64,000 nucleotides of DNA, taken from Pannonibacter tanglangensis. Its GTDB lineage: Bacteria > Pseudomonadota > Alphaproteobacteria > Rhizobiales > Stappiaceae. A model generated the notes under the pieces. That model saw nothing but the letters and a program-made list of their open reading frames with translations, had not been told where the DNA came from and ran no database searches. This document shows positions 1 through 8,314 of this stretch, piece after piece (positions within the stretch are counted from its first letter, which is position 1; every line of letters starts with the position of its first letter). Location of the stretch: assembly GCF_009915685.1 (NCBI RefSeq), contig NZ_JAABLP010000003.1. One strand, 5' to 3'. Made by a program: the position numbers and the translations under genes.

Positions 1-218
1 CCGATCGGAAGGCTCCTCCCCCAATCCACGGCTCAGACAACGGGCCAAACGTAAGCCGGTCGATTATGTTGACTGCTTTCGACTTCTGCAAGCGGCGCGG
101 TTGCATCGGTCGGGACCATCGCGTCCTGCGATCCCGGCTGCCATGCCCAGCGAAGTGCTTGGCAGGTCCGGGATGCACCTCTAGCCTCTCCTGACCAGCG
201 ATGTCCCGAGAGGCCCCG

Positions 219-1175
219 ATGTTGACGCTTGATCCAGCCCTGTTCTCGCCCGAAGCCGTGGCGGAGGAAACCGCAACCTTCAACCGCGAGCTGGCGGCCC
301 GTCTTGGCGCCCTGCCGGACCAGTGGAGCTTTCCCCCGCAGGTGGTGCGCGACCGCCGCGAGCAGGGTCTTGGGCCTTTTCCGGCCCCGGAGCGCAGCCC
401 GCGGGCGCGCGTCCAGGTGATCGACGGCCCACATGGCCCGGTTCCGCTGCGCATCATCGCACCGTTGCAGCCGGGCGACGGTGCCTTCCTGCACATTCAT
501 GGCGGCGGCTGGACCTTCGGCGGAGCGGATCTGCAGGACGCCCGCCTGGTTCAGATGGCGGACAGGACCGGGCTGACGGTGGTGTCGGTGGACTACCGCC
601 TTGCGCCGGAGAACCCCTACCCTTGCGGACCGGATGACTGCGAGGCGGCAGCGCTCTGGCTGACCGGCGACGGCGGTGACGCCCTCGGCCTGCGCCGATT
701 CGCCATCGGTGGCGACAGTGCCGGGGCGAACCTCAGCGCGGCGACGCTGATCCGGCTCAGGGACCGGCACGGCCTGACCCCCTTTCTCGCTGCCGTCTTC
801 ATCGCGGGGTGCTTCGACCTGCGGCTGACGCCGAGCGCGCGCGCCTGGGGGAGCGAGAAGCTGGTTCTCAACACGCGCGACCTCGAAATGTTCGTCCGGC
901 ACTACCTGTCCCGGGGCCATGATGCGGCGCTGCCGGACGTCTCTCCCCTGCTTGCGGACCTGCGCGGCCTGCCGCGCGCGCATTTCGTCGTCGGCACACG
1001 TGATCCACTGCTGGATGACACACTCTTCATGGCCGGACGCTGGGTGGCCGCCGGAAATGCTGCCGAGACCCGGATCGTGCCCGGAGGATGCCATGTTTTC
1101 CAGAGTTTCGGGCTTTCTATTGCACTAGAAAGCAATAATCTCATTGATAATTTTCTCAGGGTCAGTATGGGTTGA
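219..1175 (+). CDS. Alpha/beta hydrolase, HSL (hormone-sensitive lipase) family
   Basis: Predicted cytoplasmic carboxylesterase of the bacterial hormone-sensitive lipase family; substrate not predictable. In the 318-residue product I see the oxyanion-hole HGGG at 94-97, the nucleophile elbow GDSAG with Ser167, a candidate acid Asp262 in GTRDPLLDD and a candidate His292 in GGCHVF, so the triad looks complete. I chose ATG 219 because GAGAGG lies six bases upstream; an in-frame ATG at 201 lacks such a site. There is no signal peptide. The next gene, a thioesterase, follows on the same strand after 67 bases, so the two may be co-transcribed. The last codons (SIALESNNLIDNF) are AT-richer than the rest of the gene, which may reflect a rebuilt 3' end. 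Confidence 0.85.
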   Translation: MLTLDPALFSPEAVAEETATFNRELAARLGALPDQWSFPPQVVRDRREQGLGPFPAPERSPRARVQVIDGPHGPVPLRIIAPLQPGDGAFLHIHGGGWTFGGADLQDARLVQMADRTGLTVVSVDYRLAPENPYPCGPDDCEAAALWLTGDGGDALGLRRFAIGGDSAGANLSAATLIRLRDRHGLTPFLAAVFIAGCFDLRLTPSARAWGSEKLVLNTRDLEMFVRHYLSRGHDAALPDVSPLLADLRGLPRAHFVVGTRDPLLDDTLFMAGRWVAAGNAAETRIVPGGCHVFQSFGLSIALESNNLIDNFLRVSMG

Positions 1176-1242
1176 AAAGAGTCAAGTCCCTCCCGGCTTG
1201 GCAGCCGTATTTGTCAAATTGATTGACAGGAAAAGCCTGAAA

Positions 1243-2112
1243 ATGCCCGTTCATGACACGCTACTGTCGTTCGTTAACTCATGGGAATGTGACGAGAACG
1301 ACCATCTCAATGTGCAGTATTACTTCGAGCGCTTCGAGGAATCCGAACGTCAGTTCCGGCTGCTCACCGGCTTCAGCGAGTCCCAGGTTGGGGCGCGTCG
1401 CGTTCGTCACGTGCGTTACCATAGGGAAGCTCGCGTTGGAACCCTCCTGAAGGTCGGCGCCTGCATCTGTTTCGACGGCCCGCATGTCCTGACAGTGCTG
1501 CATGAATTGCGCGATGCCAACAGCGGCCAGCTGATTGCCACGGCCATCGACGGCTACAATCCTGCCGTGGACGCCGCCCGCACCCTGCGCAGCCGCTTCA
1601 AGGACAGCCAGGAGGCCATGGCCGAGGCGGCGGCCCCGCGCGGGCTGTCGGCAACCCCGCCGGCCACGCGCGCGACGCTCGACGGCGTTCTCGCCAACGG
1701 CGGACAGCTGACGCACAGATCCACCGTCCTTGCACGCAATCTCGGGTCTGACGGCCGGGCAGACGACACATTCGCCCTTGGCTGCTTCACCCAGGCAGCC
1801 CCCTTCGTCTGGGAACGCACGCCGCTCACCCGCGATGCCCTGCAGGCGATGGGAGCAGGCCGGGTGGCCGTCGAGATGAAACTGGCCTGGGCCAGCCCGG
1901 TGAAGGCAGGCGACAGCGTGGTGGTGGCAAGCGGCGTGACGGGATGCCAGGCGAGCACCTTCACGATGCGCCATCACATGTACGAGGCGCGCACGGGGCG
2001 GCTGGTCTGCATCTGCGATGCCGTCGTCCTGCCGATGAGCCTCCAGACCCGGCGGGCGCTGCCGCTCAACCCGGACCAGCGCGAGGCGATCCTGCGCCTG
2101 AAGATCGACTGA
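1243..2112 (+). CDS. Hotdog-fold acyl-CoA thioesterase-like protein (two hotdog domains)
   Basis: A 289-residue protein that probably hydrolyses an acyl-CoA thioester. Near the N terminus, WECDENDHLNVQYY matches the D-x(3)-H-x-N-x(2)-Y active-site signature of 4HBT/YbgC-type thioesterases. A second hotdog-like half follows (around LAWASPVKAGDSVVV, typical of the central strand). Two hotdog halves in one chain is a known arrangement. ATG 1243 is chosen because the frame upstream of it is AT-rich, overlaps the preceding esterase gene and has no family resemblance; a GACAGGA sequence lies about 12 bases upstream. It sits just after an esterase, suggesting a small lipid or ester catabolic unit. 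The physiological substrate is unknown. Confidence 0.65.
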   Translation: MPVHDTLLSFVNSWECDENDHLNVQYYFERFEESERQFRLLTGFSESQVGARRVRHVRYHREARVGTLLKVGACICFDGPHVLTVLHELRDANSGQLIATAIDGYNPAVDAARTLRSRFKDSQEAMAEAAAPRGLSATPPATRATLDGVLANGGQLTHRSTVLARNLGSDGRADDTFALGCFTQAAPFVWERTPLTRDALQAMGAGRVAVEMKLAWASPVKAGDSVVVASGVTGCQASTFTMRHHMYEARTGRLVCICDAVVLPMSLQTRRALPLNPDQREAILRLKID

Positions 2113-2308
2113 GGCGCAACGCCTCACGATCTGGGCAGGTCACGGCCGGCAGAGAACCAGTGCCCGAAAGCCTGCCCTGGAAAGACTGAGCGCCGGAACA
2201 GCGGACCCCTGAAAAACGGCGCCCCCGAATACGAGACCCTGAAAGCGAACCCTGGAGCAACGGACAGGGCAAGCCGGGCGGCAGGGTCTCGGGCGGCAGA
2301 CGGGACTG

Positions 2309-2881
2309 TCAGCGCTCCATTTCCTGCTGGAGATCGCGCATCAGCCCGAAAAAGCGCCGCATCGCAAGTTCGGTGAACCCCAGCACCTCCTCAAGCTGCT
2401 GCTCGTCCTTCTCGGACAGGCGCGGACCGGACCCGGGCGCCGGCTGCGGCGCGAGACCGGTCGGAGGCACGTCAGAGGGCGCCGAAGGGGCAGGCCCCGG
2501 TGCTGCGGGAGAGGGCGTGGAAGGTGCCACCGGCCCGAGGCTCGCGAGGCGCGTCTTGAGCTCCGTCACTTCTGCCGAAAGACGTTCGATCTCGGCCAGA
2601 TACGCGCGTTCCGCGTCCGGTACGGGCGCGCAGCGCCAGATCTCGTTTCGCTTCTCGCAAAGGCTGATGTCGCCCAGCCGGCGATCAAGCCGAAGGTAAT
2701 CGCCCTCGACCTGCACCAGCGCGAAACGGTCGGGATCATCGCCCGTCACCAGATCCGGCTTCTTGAGCGACTGGGCCCCGGCGCCCGTGGACAGCGCCGT
2801 CAGGACGGCAACGCCCGCTGCCAGCAGGGCGCTGGCGCGCAGCCCGGTGCCGCGTCGGCCCGTGGGGACAGTCTGTGCCAT
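2309..2881 (-). CDS. Secreted hypothetical protein with short coiled coil
   Basis: I do not recognise this 190-residue protein as a named family. It starts with a clear signal peptide (basic N terminus, hydrophobic ASALLAAGVAVLTAL, cut near GAGAQ), so it should be periplasmic. A globular stretch with two Cys (SLCEKRNEIWRCAPV) could carry a disulfide. It is followed by a heptad-like helix (AYLAEIERLSAEVTELKTRLASL), a Pro/Ala linker of about 45 residues and a C-terminal acidic/amphipathic helix ending in LMRDLQQEMER. ATG 2881 is preceded by GAGGAG at good spacing; an upstream in-frame start lacks this. The gene stands alone; the 196 bases after it up to the thioesterase hold only a loose 10-base inverted repeat. 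Confidence 0.7.
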   Translation of the reverse strand: MAQTVPTGRRGTGLRASALLAAGVAVLTALSTGAGAQSLKKPDLVTGDDPDRFALVQVEGDYLRLDRRLGDISLCEKRNEIWRCAPVPDAERAYLAEIERLSAEVTELKTRLASLGPVAPSTPSPAAPGPAPSAPSDVPPTGLAPQPAPGSGPRLSEKDEQQLEEVLGFTELAMRRFFGLMRDLQQEMER

Positions 2882-2977
2882 CGTGCTCTTCTCCTCGCTC
2901 CGGCGCAACGCGCGACCGCCTGCGACCGACACCAGTGTAATGCCTAGCGGGGCTTCGTGTCGAAAGGACGGCGGGAA

Positions 2978-3598
2978 TTACACAGGCCTGTAAGGGCTCC
3001 GGCCGGATGCGAGCGCATCAGCCAGCAGGTCAAGCCGGTCCTGCCCCCAGAACGGCTCGCCCTCGAGAACGTAGCAGGGCGACCCGATCACGCCGAGTTC
3101 GATCGCCAGGGCCTGATTGTCGGCATAGGTCCGACGTGCGGTCTCGCCTTCGGCCTCGGCGAGGATCGGCAACGGGTCAAGGTCCAGCCGGGACAGGAGA
3201 CCGGCCACCGTGTCGCGGTCGGTCAGGTCGCCCTCCTCTGCCCAGATCGCGCGGAAGGCCAGCGCGGAGAACTGCGCCACCGGCCCGCCGCAGGCGGCAA
3301 GCGCAATCGCGCAGCAATCGGCGAGGGTCGGATCGACGGGGAAATGCCGCGGATGGATCGTGAGCGGCAGGTTGCGCTTCTCCCGCCAGCGCTGCAGCTC
3401 GATCAGCCGGTAGGTCTGGCGCACCGGGTGACGGCGGGCGAGCGGAAGGCCGCCGGAGGCGTCGAACACGCCCGACAGGTGCACCGGTCGGAAGCGCACC
3501 TCGATCCCGTGCTGCTGGGCCAGATCGAGGAAGACCTGATGCCCGAAATAGGCCCAGGGAGAGATGTGGGTGTAGAAGTAGTCGATCGCCTTGGTCAT
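2978..3598 (-). CDS. 2-hydroxychromene-2-carboxylate isomerase family (DsbA/kappa-GST fold)
   Basis: A 206-residue thioredoxin-fold protein of the HCCA isomerase/kappa-class GST group. Visible signatures are the N-terminal IDYFYTHISPWAYFGHQ, where the Ser of SPWAY occupies the glutathione-activating position, and the C-terminal GVIGSPCYVLEGEPFWGQDRLDLL with the cis-Pro-type loop. In aromatic degradation this family isomerises hydroxychromene carboxylate, but most genomic copies have unknown substrates and no aromatic pathway is next to this one. ATG 3598 is preceded by GGAG nine bases upstream. It lies 117 bases downstream of the DNA ligase gene on the same strand, possibly as a read-through partner without functional connection. 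Confidence 0.8.
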   Translation of the reverse strand: MTKAIDYFYTHISPWAYFGHQVFLDLAQQHGIEVRFRPVHLSGVFDASGGLPLARRHPVRQTYRLIELQRWREKRNLPLTIHPRHFPVDPTLADCCAIALAACGGPVAQFSALAFRAIWAEEGDLTDRDTVAGLLSRLDLDPLPILAEAEGETARRTYADNQALAIELGVIGSPCYVLEGEPFWGQDRLDLLADALASGRSPYRPV

Positions 3599-3715
3599 CG
3601 TGATCTCCGTGCCGGTCCCGCCAAGACCGGCTGTGCGGACATGCGGCCCGCTCCCGGCGCCTGCACTGTGGACCGGCGGGCGGCTGCGGGCAAGTCGCGC
3701 CACCGGCGCTGGAAG

Positions 3716-5344
3716 CTAGGCCCGGGTCGCGGACAAGAGCGCCTCGAGGGTTTCGATCCGGTCCGCCTCGGCCGGCGGCTTGTCCCAGCGCAGCCGGGAG
3801 ATGCGCGGGAACCGCATGGCCAGTCCGGACTTGTGCCGGCCGGACCTGTTCAGCCCCTCGAAGGCGATTTCCAGAACCAGGCCCCGGTCGGGCGCGCGCG
3901 CCACCTCGCGCACCGGGCCGAACCGCCCGACCGTGTGGGTGCGGACGAACCGGTCGATCTGCAGCAGTTCCTCGTCGGTGAAGCCGAAATAGGCCTTGCC
4001 GACCGGCACCAGCTCCGTGCCGCGCCAGACGCCGAAGGTGTAGTCGGAGTAGTAGGACGAGCGCTTGCCGTGACCGCGCTGCGCATACATCAGCACGGCG
4101 TCGATCAGGAACGGATCACGCTTCCACTTGAACCATTCGCCTTTCGGCCGTCCCGGCACGTAGGGCGAGGCCCTCCGCTTCAGCATCACCCCCTCGACGG
4201 CTGCCGCATCGGCCGGCGCAAGGTGGGCGGAGGGTTCCGTCCGCGCCTGGCGCAGATCCTCCCAGGCCTGCATCGAGATGAGCGGCGACAGGTCGATGCG
4301 CGGCGACTGCAGCCTGCGCACGAGCGCCTCGAGCCGCGCGCGCCGCGTCGCAAACGGCAGGGGGCGCAGATCCTCGCCCTCCTCCATCAGCAGGTCATAG
4401 GCACGAATGCCGACCGGCAGCGCCTGCATCAGCCGGGCATCGGCGGTCTTGCGGTTGAGCCGGCGCTGCAGCTCGGAAAAGGGCTGGACCTCGCCGTCCC
4501 GGATGACGAGGAGTTCGCCGTCGATGGCTCCGTCGAAGGTCAGGTCCTCGATCAGGTCGGGAAAGGCGCCGGTGATGTCCTCGCCCGAGCGCGAGTAGAG
4601 GCGGCGGCGGATCTGGTCGCCGTCGCGCCCGGCAGCTGCCTGGACGCGGATCCCGTCCCATTTCCACTCCGCGAGGAAGTCTTCCGCCGGCAGGCTGGCC
4701 AGATCCCTCTCCTCATCGAGGGGATGGGCCAGCATCGGCGGTCGGAAGGGGGCCGGGTCGCGGGTCACCGGCTTGCCTGCCCGCCCCTCCAGCCAGTCGA
4801 ACAGCGAGCGGTAGGGCGGCGTCAGCGTGTTCCAGACGTCCTCGATCTCGTCCACCGGCACCGTGCCAAGCCGGGCGAGGGCTGTCTTGGCCAGGCGAGC
4901 CGACACGCCGACGCGCAGGCCGCCGGTGACGAGCTTCAGGAGCGCCCAGCGGCCGGATTCATCGAGCGCATCGAGCCAGCCGGCGATGAGGCGCGGTGCC
5001 TGGCCCCGGCCGGCGCGCATCAGATCCTCCACGACGCCGGATAGGCCGGGCACCGTGCCGCAAGGGGCCGCCGGGGCCGGCCACATCAGCGCGATCGTCT
5101 CCGACAGGTCCCCGACGAAGTCATAGGACAGGGCGAAGAGGACCGGGTCGGTCCGCTCCGCCACCAGCGCCTTGAGCAGGGCCGGCTTGGCGGTGCGGAT
5201 GTCCAGCGTTCCCGTCAGCGCGGCGAGTGCATAGCCCCGGTCGGGATCGGGCGTGCGGGCGAAATAGTCCACCAGCAGCGCCTCCTTGGCATTGCGGGAA
5301 CTCTCGAAGGCAAGGCTGTCAAGCAGACGGGCGAAGGCATCCAT
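3716..5344 (-). CDS. ATP-dependent DNA ligase of the ligase-associated repair cluster
   Basis: A 542-residue ATP-dependent ligase that seals nicked DNA through a ligase-adenylate intermediate. The nucleotidyl-transfer motif KWDGIR places the adenylated lysine at K228; EGVMLKR and EWFKWKRD later in the protein match motifs IV and V. The N-terminal 200 residues form the alpha-helical DNA-binding domain typical of LigB/LigC-type enzymes, and the C terminus carries the OB fold (VLEIAFEGLNRSGRHKSGLAMRFPRI). It belongs to the family found in an operon with an MBL exonuclease, an Lhr-type helicase and the PdeM phosphoesterase. Those three lie 3-9 kb to the right here, so the usual cluster is split. 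It is divergent from the DEAD-box gene across 186 bases. Confidence 0.92.
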   Translation of the reverse strand: MDAFARLLDSLAFESSRNAKEALLVDYFARTPDPDRGYALAALTGTLDIRTAKPALLKALVAERTDPVLFALSYDFVGDLSETIALMWPAPAAPCGTVPGLSGVVEDLMRAGRGQAPRLIAGWLDALDESGRWALLKLVTGGLRVGVSARLAKTALARLGTVPVDEIEDVWNTLTPPYRSLFDWLEGRAGKPVTRDPAPFRPPMLAHPLDEERDLASLPAEDFLAEWKWDGIRVQAAAGRDGDQIRRRLYSRSGEDITGAFPDLIEDLTFDGAIDGELLVIRDGEVQPFSELQRRLNRKTADARLMQALPVGIRAYDLLMEEGEDLRPLPFATRRARLEALVRRLQSPRIDLSPLISMQAWEDLRQARTEPSAHLAPADAAAVEGVMLKRRASPYVPGRPKGEWFKWKRDPFLIDAVLMYAQRGHGKRSSYYSDYTFGVWRGTELVPVGKAYFGFTDEELLQIDRFVRTHTVGRFGPVREVARAPDRGLVLEIAFEGLNRSGRHKSGLAMRFPRISRLRWDKPPAEADRIETLEALLSATRA

Positions 5345-5530
5345 AGCGCAGAGTGTAAGGCGCGGATGCGGCAGGGGAAGGGGAAATGGGCCACTCCGGC
5401 AACCAAACCCGCAGCTTTGACAGGTCTCGGGTGGACGCCGCGCCCGGATTGACGTATAGGAGCGCTTGATAGTTTTGGCCGGCCCTCGCAGCAGACGCTT
5501 GCGCGCCCGCCCTCTTCACGAAAGACACGC

Positions 5531-7561
5531 ATGATCGATACGAACGCCGTCGCCCCGGCGCTTGCCGCCGCTTTGACGAAGCGGGGCTATACCAGCCTCA
5601 CCCCGGTGCAGGAAACGATCCTGACCGAGGCGCCCGCCGAAGCGGACCTCCTGGTCTCGGCCCAGACCGGTTCCGGCAAGACTGTGGCCTTCGGCCTTGC
5701 CCTCGCGCCCACCCTGCTTGGCGACGAGGACCGCATGCCGGAAGCCGGCCTGCCGATGGCACTGGCCATCGCCCCGACGCGCGAACTGGCCTTGCAGGTC
5801 AAGGCCGAGCTGACCTGGCTCTACGAGGAAGCCGGCGCGCAGACGGCCTCCTGCGTCGGCGGCATGGATCCGCGTGCGGAACGCCGCGCCCTGGAACGCG
5901 GTGCCCATATCGTCGTGGGCACGCCGGGACGCCTGCGCGACCACATCGAGCGCGGCGCCCTCGATCTCTCCGCCATCCGCGCCATCGTGCTCGACGAGGC
6001 CGACGAGATGCTGGACCTCGGCTTCCGCGAAGACCTCGAGTTCATTCTCGATGCGGCCCCGGAAGACCGCCGCACGCTGATGTTCTCCGCCACGGTCCCG
6101 AAGCCGATTGCGGACCTGGCGCAGCGCTACCAGAAGAACGCCGTCCGGCTGACGACCATCAATGCCCGCGAACAGCACGTCGATATCGACTATGTGGCGA
6201 TGCCGGTGGTGCCGAACGAGCGCGAGAACGCGATCATCAACGTGCTGCGCTTCCATGAGGCGCAGAAGGCGATCGTGTTCTGCGCCACCCGCGAGGCCGT
6301 CAACCGGCTGACCTCGCGTCTCGGCAACCGCGGCTTCTCTGTCGCGGCCCTGTCGGGCGAGCTGAGCCAGGCCGAGCGCAGCCATGCGCTGCAGGCCATG
6401 CGCGACGGCCGCGCCCGCGTCTGCGTCGCCACCGACGTGGCCGCCCGCGGTATCGACCTGCCGAACCTCGACCTCGTCATCCATGCCGATCTGCCGACCG
6501 GCAAGGCCGCGCTCCTGCACCGCTCGGGCCGCACCGGCCGCGCCGGCCGCAAAGGCACCAGCGTGCTCATCGTTCCGTTCTCCCGCCGCCGGTCGGCCGA
6601 ACGCCTGCTGCAGCTTGCCGGCGTGAAGGCGGAATGGCGCGAGGCCCCCTCGGCCAATGCCATCCGCGCACAGGACAAGGCCCGGCTCCTTGCCGACCCG
6701 GTCCTGGCAGAGGCTGCCGAGGAGGAAGATCTGGAGATCGCGCGCGATCTGATGGCGGCCCACGGCGCGGAGCGCATCGCCGCCGCCTTCGTGCGCCTGT
6801 ACCAGTCGCGTCTGCCGGCGCCCGAAGAGCTGACGGAAGATTCCTACGAATCCCGCGGTGGCCGCAGCGAACGCGGTGATCGCGGTGACCGGGGCGAGGA
6901 CATGGGCGGCGCCCGTGCCCAGGAACTGCGCAACAAGTTCGAGGACGGCATCTGGTTCCGCCTGTCGCTGGGCCACAAGCACCGCGCCGATCCGCGCTGG
7001 CTTCTGCCGATGATCTGCCGCGCCGGCCATGTCACCAAGAAGGAAGTCGGCGCGATCAAGATCGGCGGCACCGAGACGCTGTTCGAGATCGCCGGCAGCC
7101 ATGCCGAGAAGTATGCCGAGGTCATCCGCCGCGATGGTTCCGGCGAGCGGGGCGTGAGCATCGAGGTCACGGACCTGCGGGGCGGCCAGACCCCGGCCTT
7201 CCGCGAGACCGGACGCGAGGGCGGCGATGGCCGCAGCCGCTATGACAACGCCCGCGAGCGCAATGGCGAGCGCGGCGGCCGTGGCGGCTTCGGCGGTCCG
7301 GGCCGCGCCGGTCCCGGCAAGCCGGTGCGTCGCCGCCGCTTCGAGGATGACGAGCCGCGTCCGAACCATCCGGCCTTCGCGCCCATGGCCGAGGCGCCGC
7401 TGGAGCGCGGCCCCAAGCGTGGCAAGCGGGGCTTCGAGGGGGACGTTGCCGGCGAAGGCTTTGCCCCGCGCAAGACCAAGCCGGCCTTCAAGGACGGCGG
7501 CTTCAAGAAGCCCGGCAAGGCTGCGGCCGGTCCGAAGAAGAGCAAGAAGCGCGAAGGGTGA
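5531..7561 (+). CDS. DEAD-box ATP-dependent RNA helicase with DbpA-type RNA-binding domain and RG-rich tail
   Basis: A 676-residue RNA helicase. The helicase core has the Q motif (GYTSLTPVQ), Walker A AQTGSGKT ending at T51, PTRELA, DEAD at 155-158, the SAT motif, and ARGIDLPNLD and HRSGRTGRAGRKG in the second RecA domain. Around residues 465-540 a DbpA-like RNA-binding fold is visible (WFRLSLGHKHRADPRWLL to TLFEIAGSHAEKYAEVI). The rest is a basic Gly/Arg/Lys-rich tail, typical of CsdA/DeaD proteins acting in ribosome assembly or cold adaptation. The gene sits between the ligase and the exonuclease of the repair cluster but in the opposite direction, and a terminator follows it. A TTGACG at 5449-5454 could be a -35 box, but no good -10 matches it. 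Confidence 0.93.
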   Translation: MIDTNAVAPALAAALTKRGYTSLTPVQETILTEAPAEADLLVSAQTGSGKTVAFGLALAPTLLGDEDRMPEAGLPMALAIAPTRELALQVKAELTWLYEEAGAQTASCVGGMDPRAERRALERGAHIVVGTPGRLRDHIERGALDLSAIRAIVLDEADEMLDLGFREDLEFILDAAPEDRRTLMFSATVPKPIADLAQRYQKNAVRLTTINAREQHVDIDYVAMPVVPNERENAIINVLRFHEAQKAIVFCATREAVNRLTSRLGNRGFSVAALSGELSQAERSHALQAMRDGRARVCVATDVAARGIDLPNLDLVIHADLPTGKAALLHRSGRTGRAGRKGTSVLIVPFSRRRSAERLLQLAGVKAEWREAPSANAIRAQDKARLLADPVLAEAAEEEDLEIARDLMAAHGAERIAAAFVRLYQSRLPAPEELTEDSYESRGGRSERGDRGDRGEDMGGARAQELRNKFEDGIWFRLSLGHKHRADPRWLLPMICRAGHVTKKEVGAIKIGGTETLFEIAGSHAEKYAEVIRRDGSGERGVSIEVTDLRGGQTPAFRETGREGGDGRSRYDNARERNGERGGRGGFGGPGRAGPGKPVRRRRFEDDEPRPNHPAFAPMAEAPLERGPKRGKRGFEGDVAGEGFAPRKTKPAFKDGGFKKPGKAAAGPKKSKKREG

Positions 7562-7604
7562 CGCCCCGGGGGCCACGCCCCTGAAGCCTCCCGCAGACAC
7601 GGCG

Positions 7605-7630
7605 ATGCCCGGTCCTGGACCGGGCATTTT
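7605..7630 (+). terminator. Intrinsic terminator after DEAD-box gene
   Basis: A perfect 9-bp stem (ATGCCCGGT at 7605-7613 with ACCGGGCAT at 7619-7627), a 5-base loop and a short T run, 44 bases after the helicase stop codon. Confidence 0.75.
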
Positions 7631-7728
7631 CATGTCTCGTGCCGGACCGGAGGGTCGTGCGCTGCAGACAACAGCCAGGGCGCACCCAGGGGGACGCGGT
7701 CATGCGACCGCTGTCCGGCGATATTGTC

Positions 7729-7739
7729 GGGGGGGGGGG
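7729..7739. repeat. Homopolymer tract of 11 G
   Basis: Eleven consecutive G residues in the 230-base space between the helicase terminator and the NTF2-like gene. It lies about 50 bases downstream of the stop of the leftward NTF2-like gene and is not in any coding region. Such tracts slip easily, so it is either a variable site or a spot where the assembly length may be wrong. Confidence 0.9.
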
Positions 7740-7791
7740 CTATCAGGCGGGTACTGTCACGCGAGGACTGCCAGATGGGCCCTGTCAGGCG

Positions 7792-8208
7792 TCACTGCTC
7801 GTTGACGATCATGGCGATGCGCCACATGTCGCCGTCGAAGACGAGATGGTAGTGGCAGGTAAACTCGAAGATGCTCTCGCCGTCGGCGCTTTCCTGCCGC
7901 CAGTCGAGCGTGACGAGGGCCGTCGTGCCCGAGATGTGGGCGGACACCACGTCGAATTCGGAGAAGGACACATCCTCCTTGTCGAGCGCCTCGATCAGCG
8001 TCTCGATATTCTCCGCCAGGTCTTCCTCGTCGTCGAAGACATAGCCCTTGTCCATCTGCCAGATGGTGGCCGGCAGGGCGAAACAATCGATGATCGCGTC
8101 GGCGTCCGCGTCGTTGAAGCCGGCCAGATAGTCCTCGAACAGGGCCGCGATGCCCTCCTCGAGAGCCACGGTGTCATCGGCGGGTTCGGGGGAGCGGTCG
8201 TCTGCCAT
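7792..8208 (-). CDS. NTF2-like (SnoaL-type) domain protein
   Basis: A 138-residue cytoplasmic protein, strongly acidic at the N terminus. The sequence FEDYLAGFNDADADAIIDCFALPATIWQ, followed by alternating beta segments (ALVTLDWRQES, FEFTCHYHLVFDGDMWRIAMI), is the pattern of the NTF2-like alpha+beta barrel. Such proteins can be small enzymes, binding modules or subunits; no catalytic set is identifiable. ATG 8208 is chosen because AGGACAGG lies just upstream and the longer frame is rich in Arg/Cys without family likeness. It is read in the same direction as the exonuclease gene, 106 bases behind it, so it may be the second cistron of that unit. Whether it takes part in repair is only suggested by position. 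Confidence 0.7.
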   Translation of the reverse strand: MADDRSPEPADDTVALEEGIAALFEDYLAGFNDADADAIIDCFALPATIWQMDKGYVFDDEEDLAENIETLIEALDKEDVSFSEFDVVSAHISGTTALVTLDWRQESADGESIFEFTCHYHLVFDGDMWRIAMIVNEQ

Positions 8209-8314
8209 GGTCCTGTCCTGCGCTGTCTTCCGGGATCGGCAACGGGACACGGCCCGGCCGTGCGACCGTTCGGCCAAGTGGCGCTTTGCCCTCGGGCCCG
8301 GCCGGGCTGGCCGC

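Noticed and set aside
2232..2291. Inverted repeat CGAGACCCTG / CAGGGTCTCG between the thioesterase and the secreted protein gene
   Set aside because: The 40-base loop and lack of T run make a terminator unlikely, and no other support for function was found.
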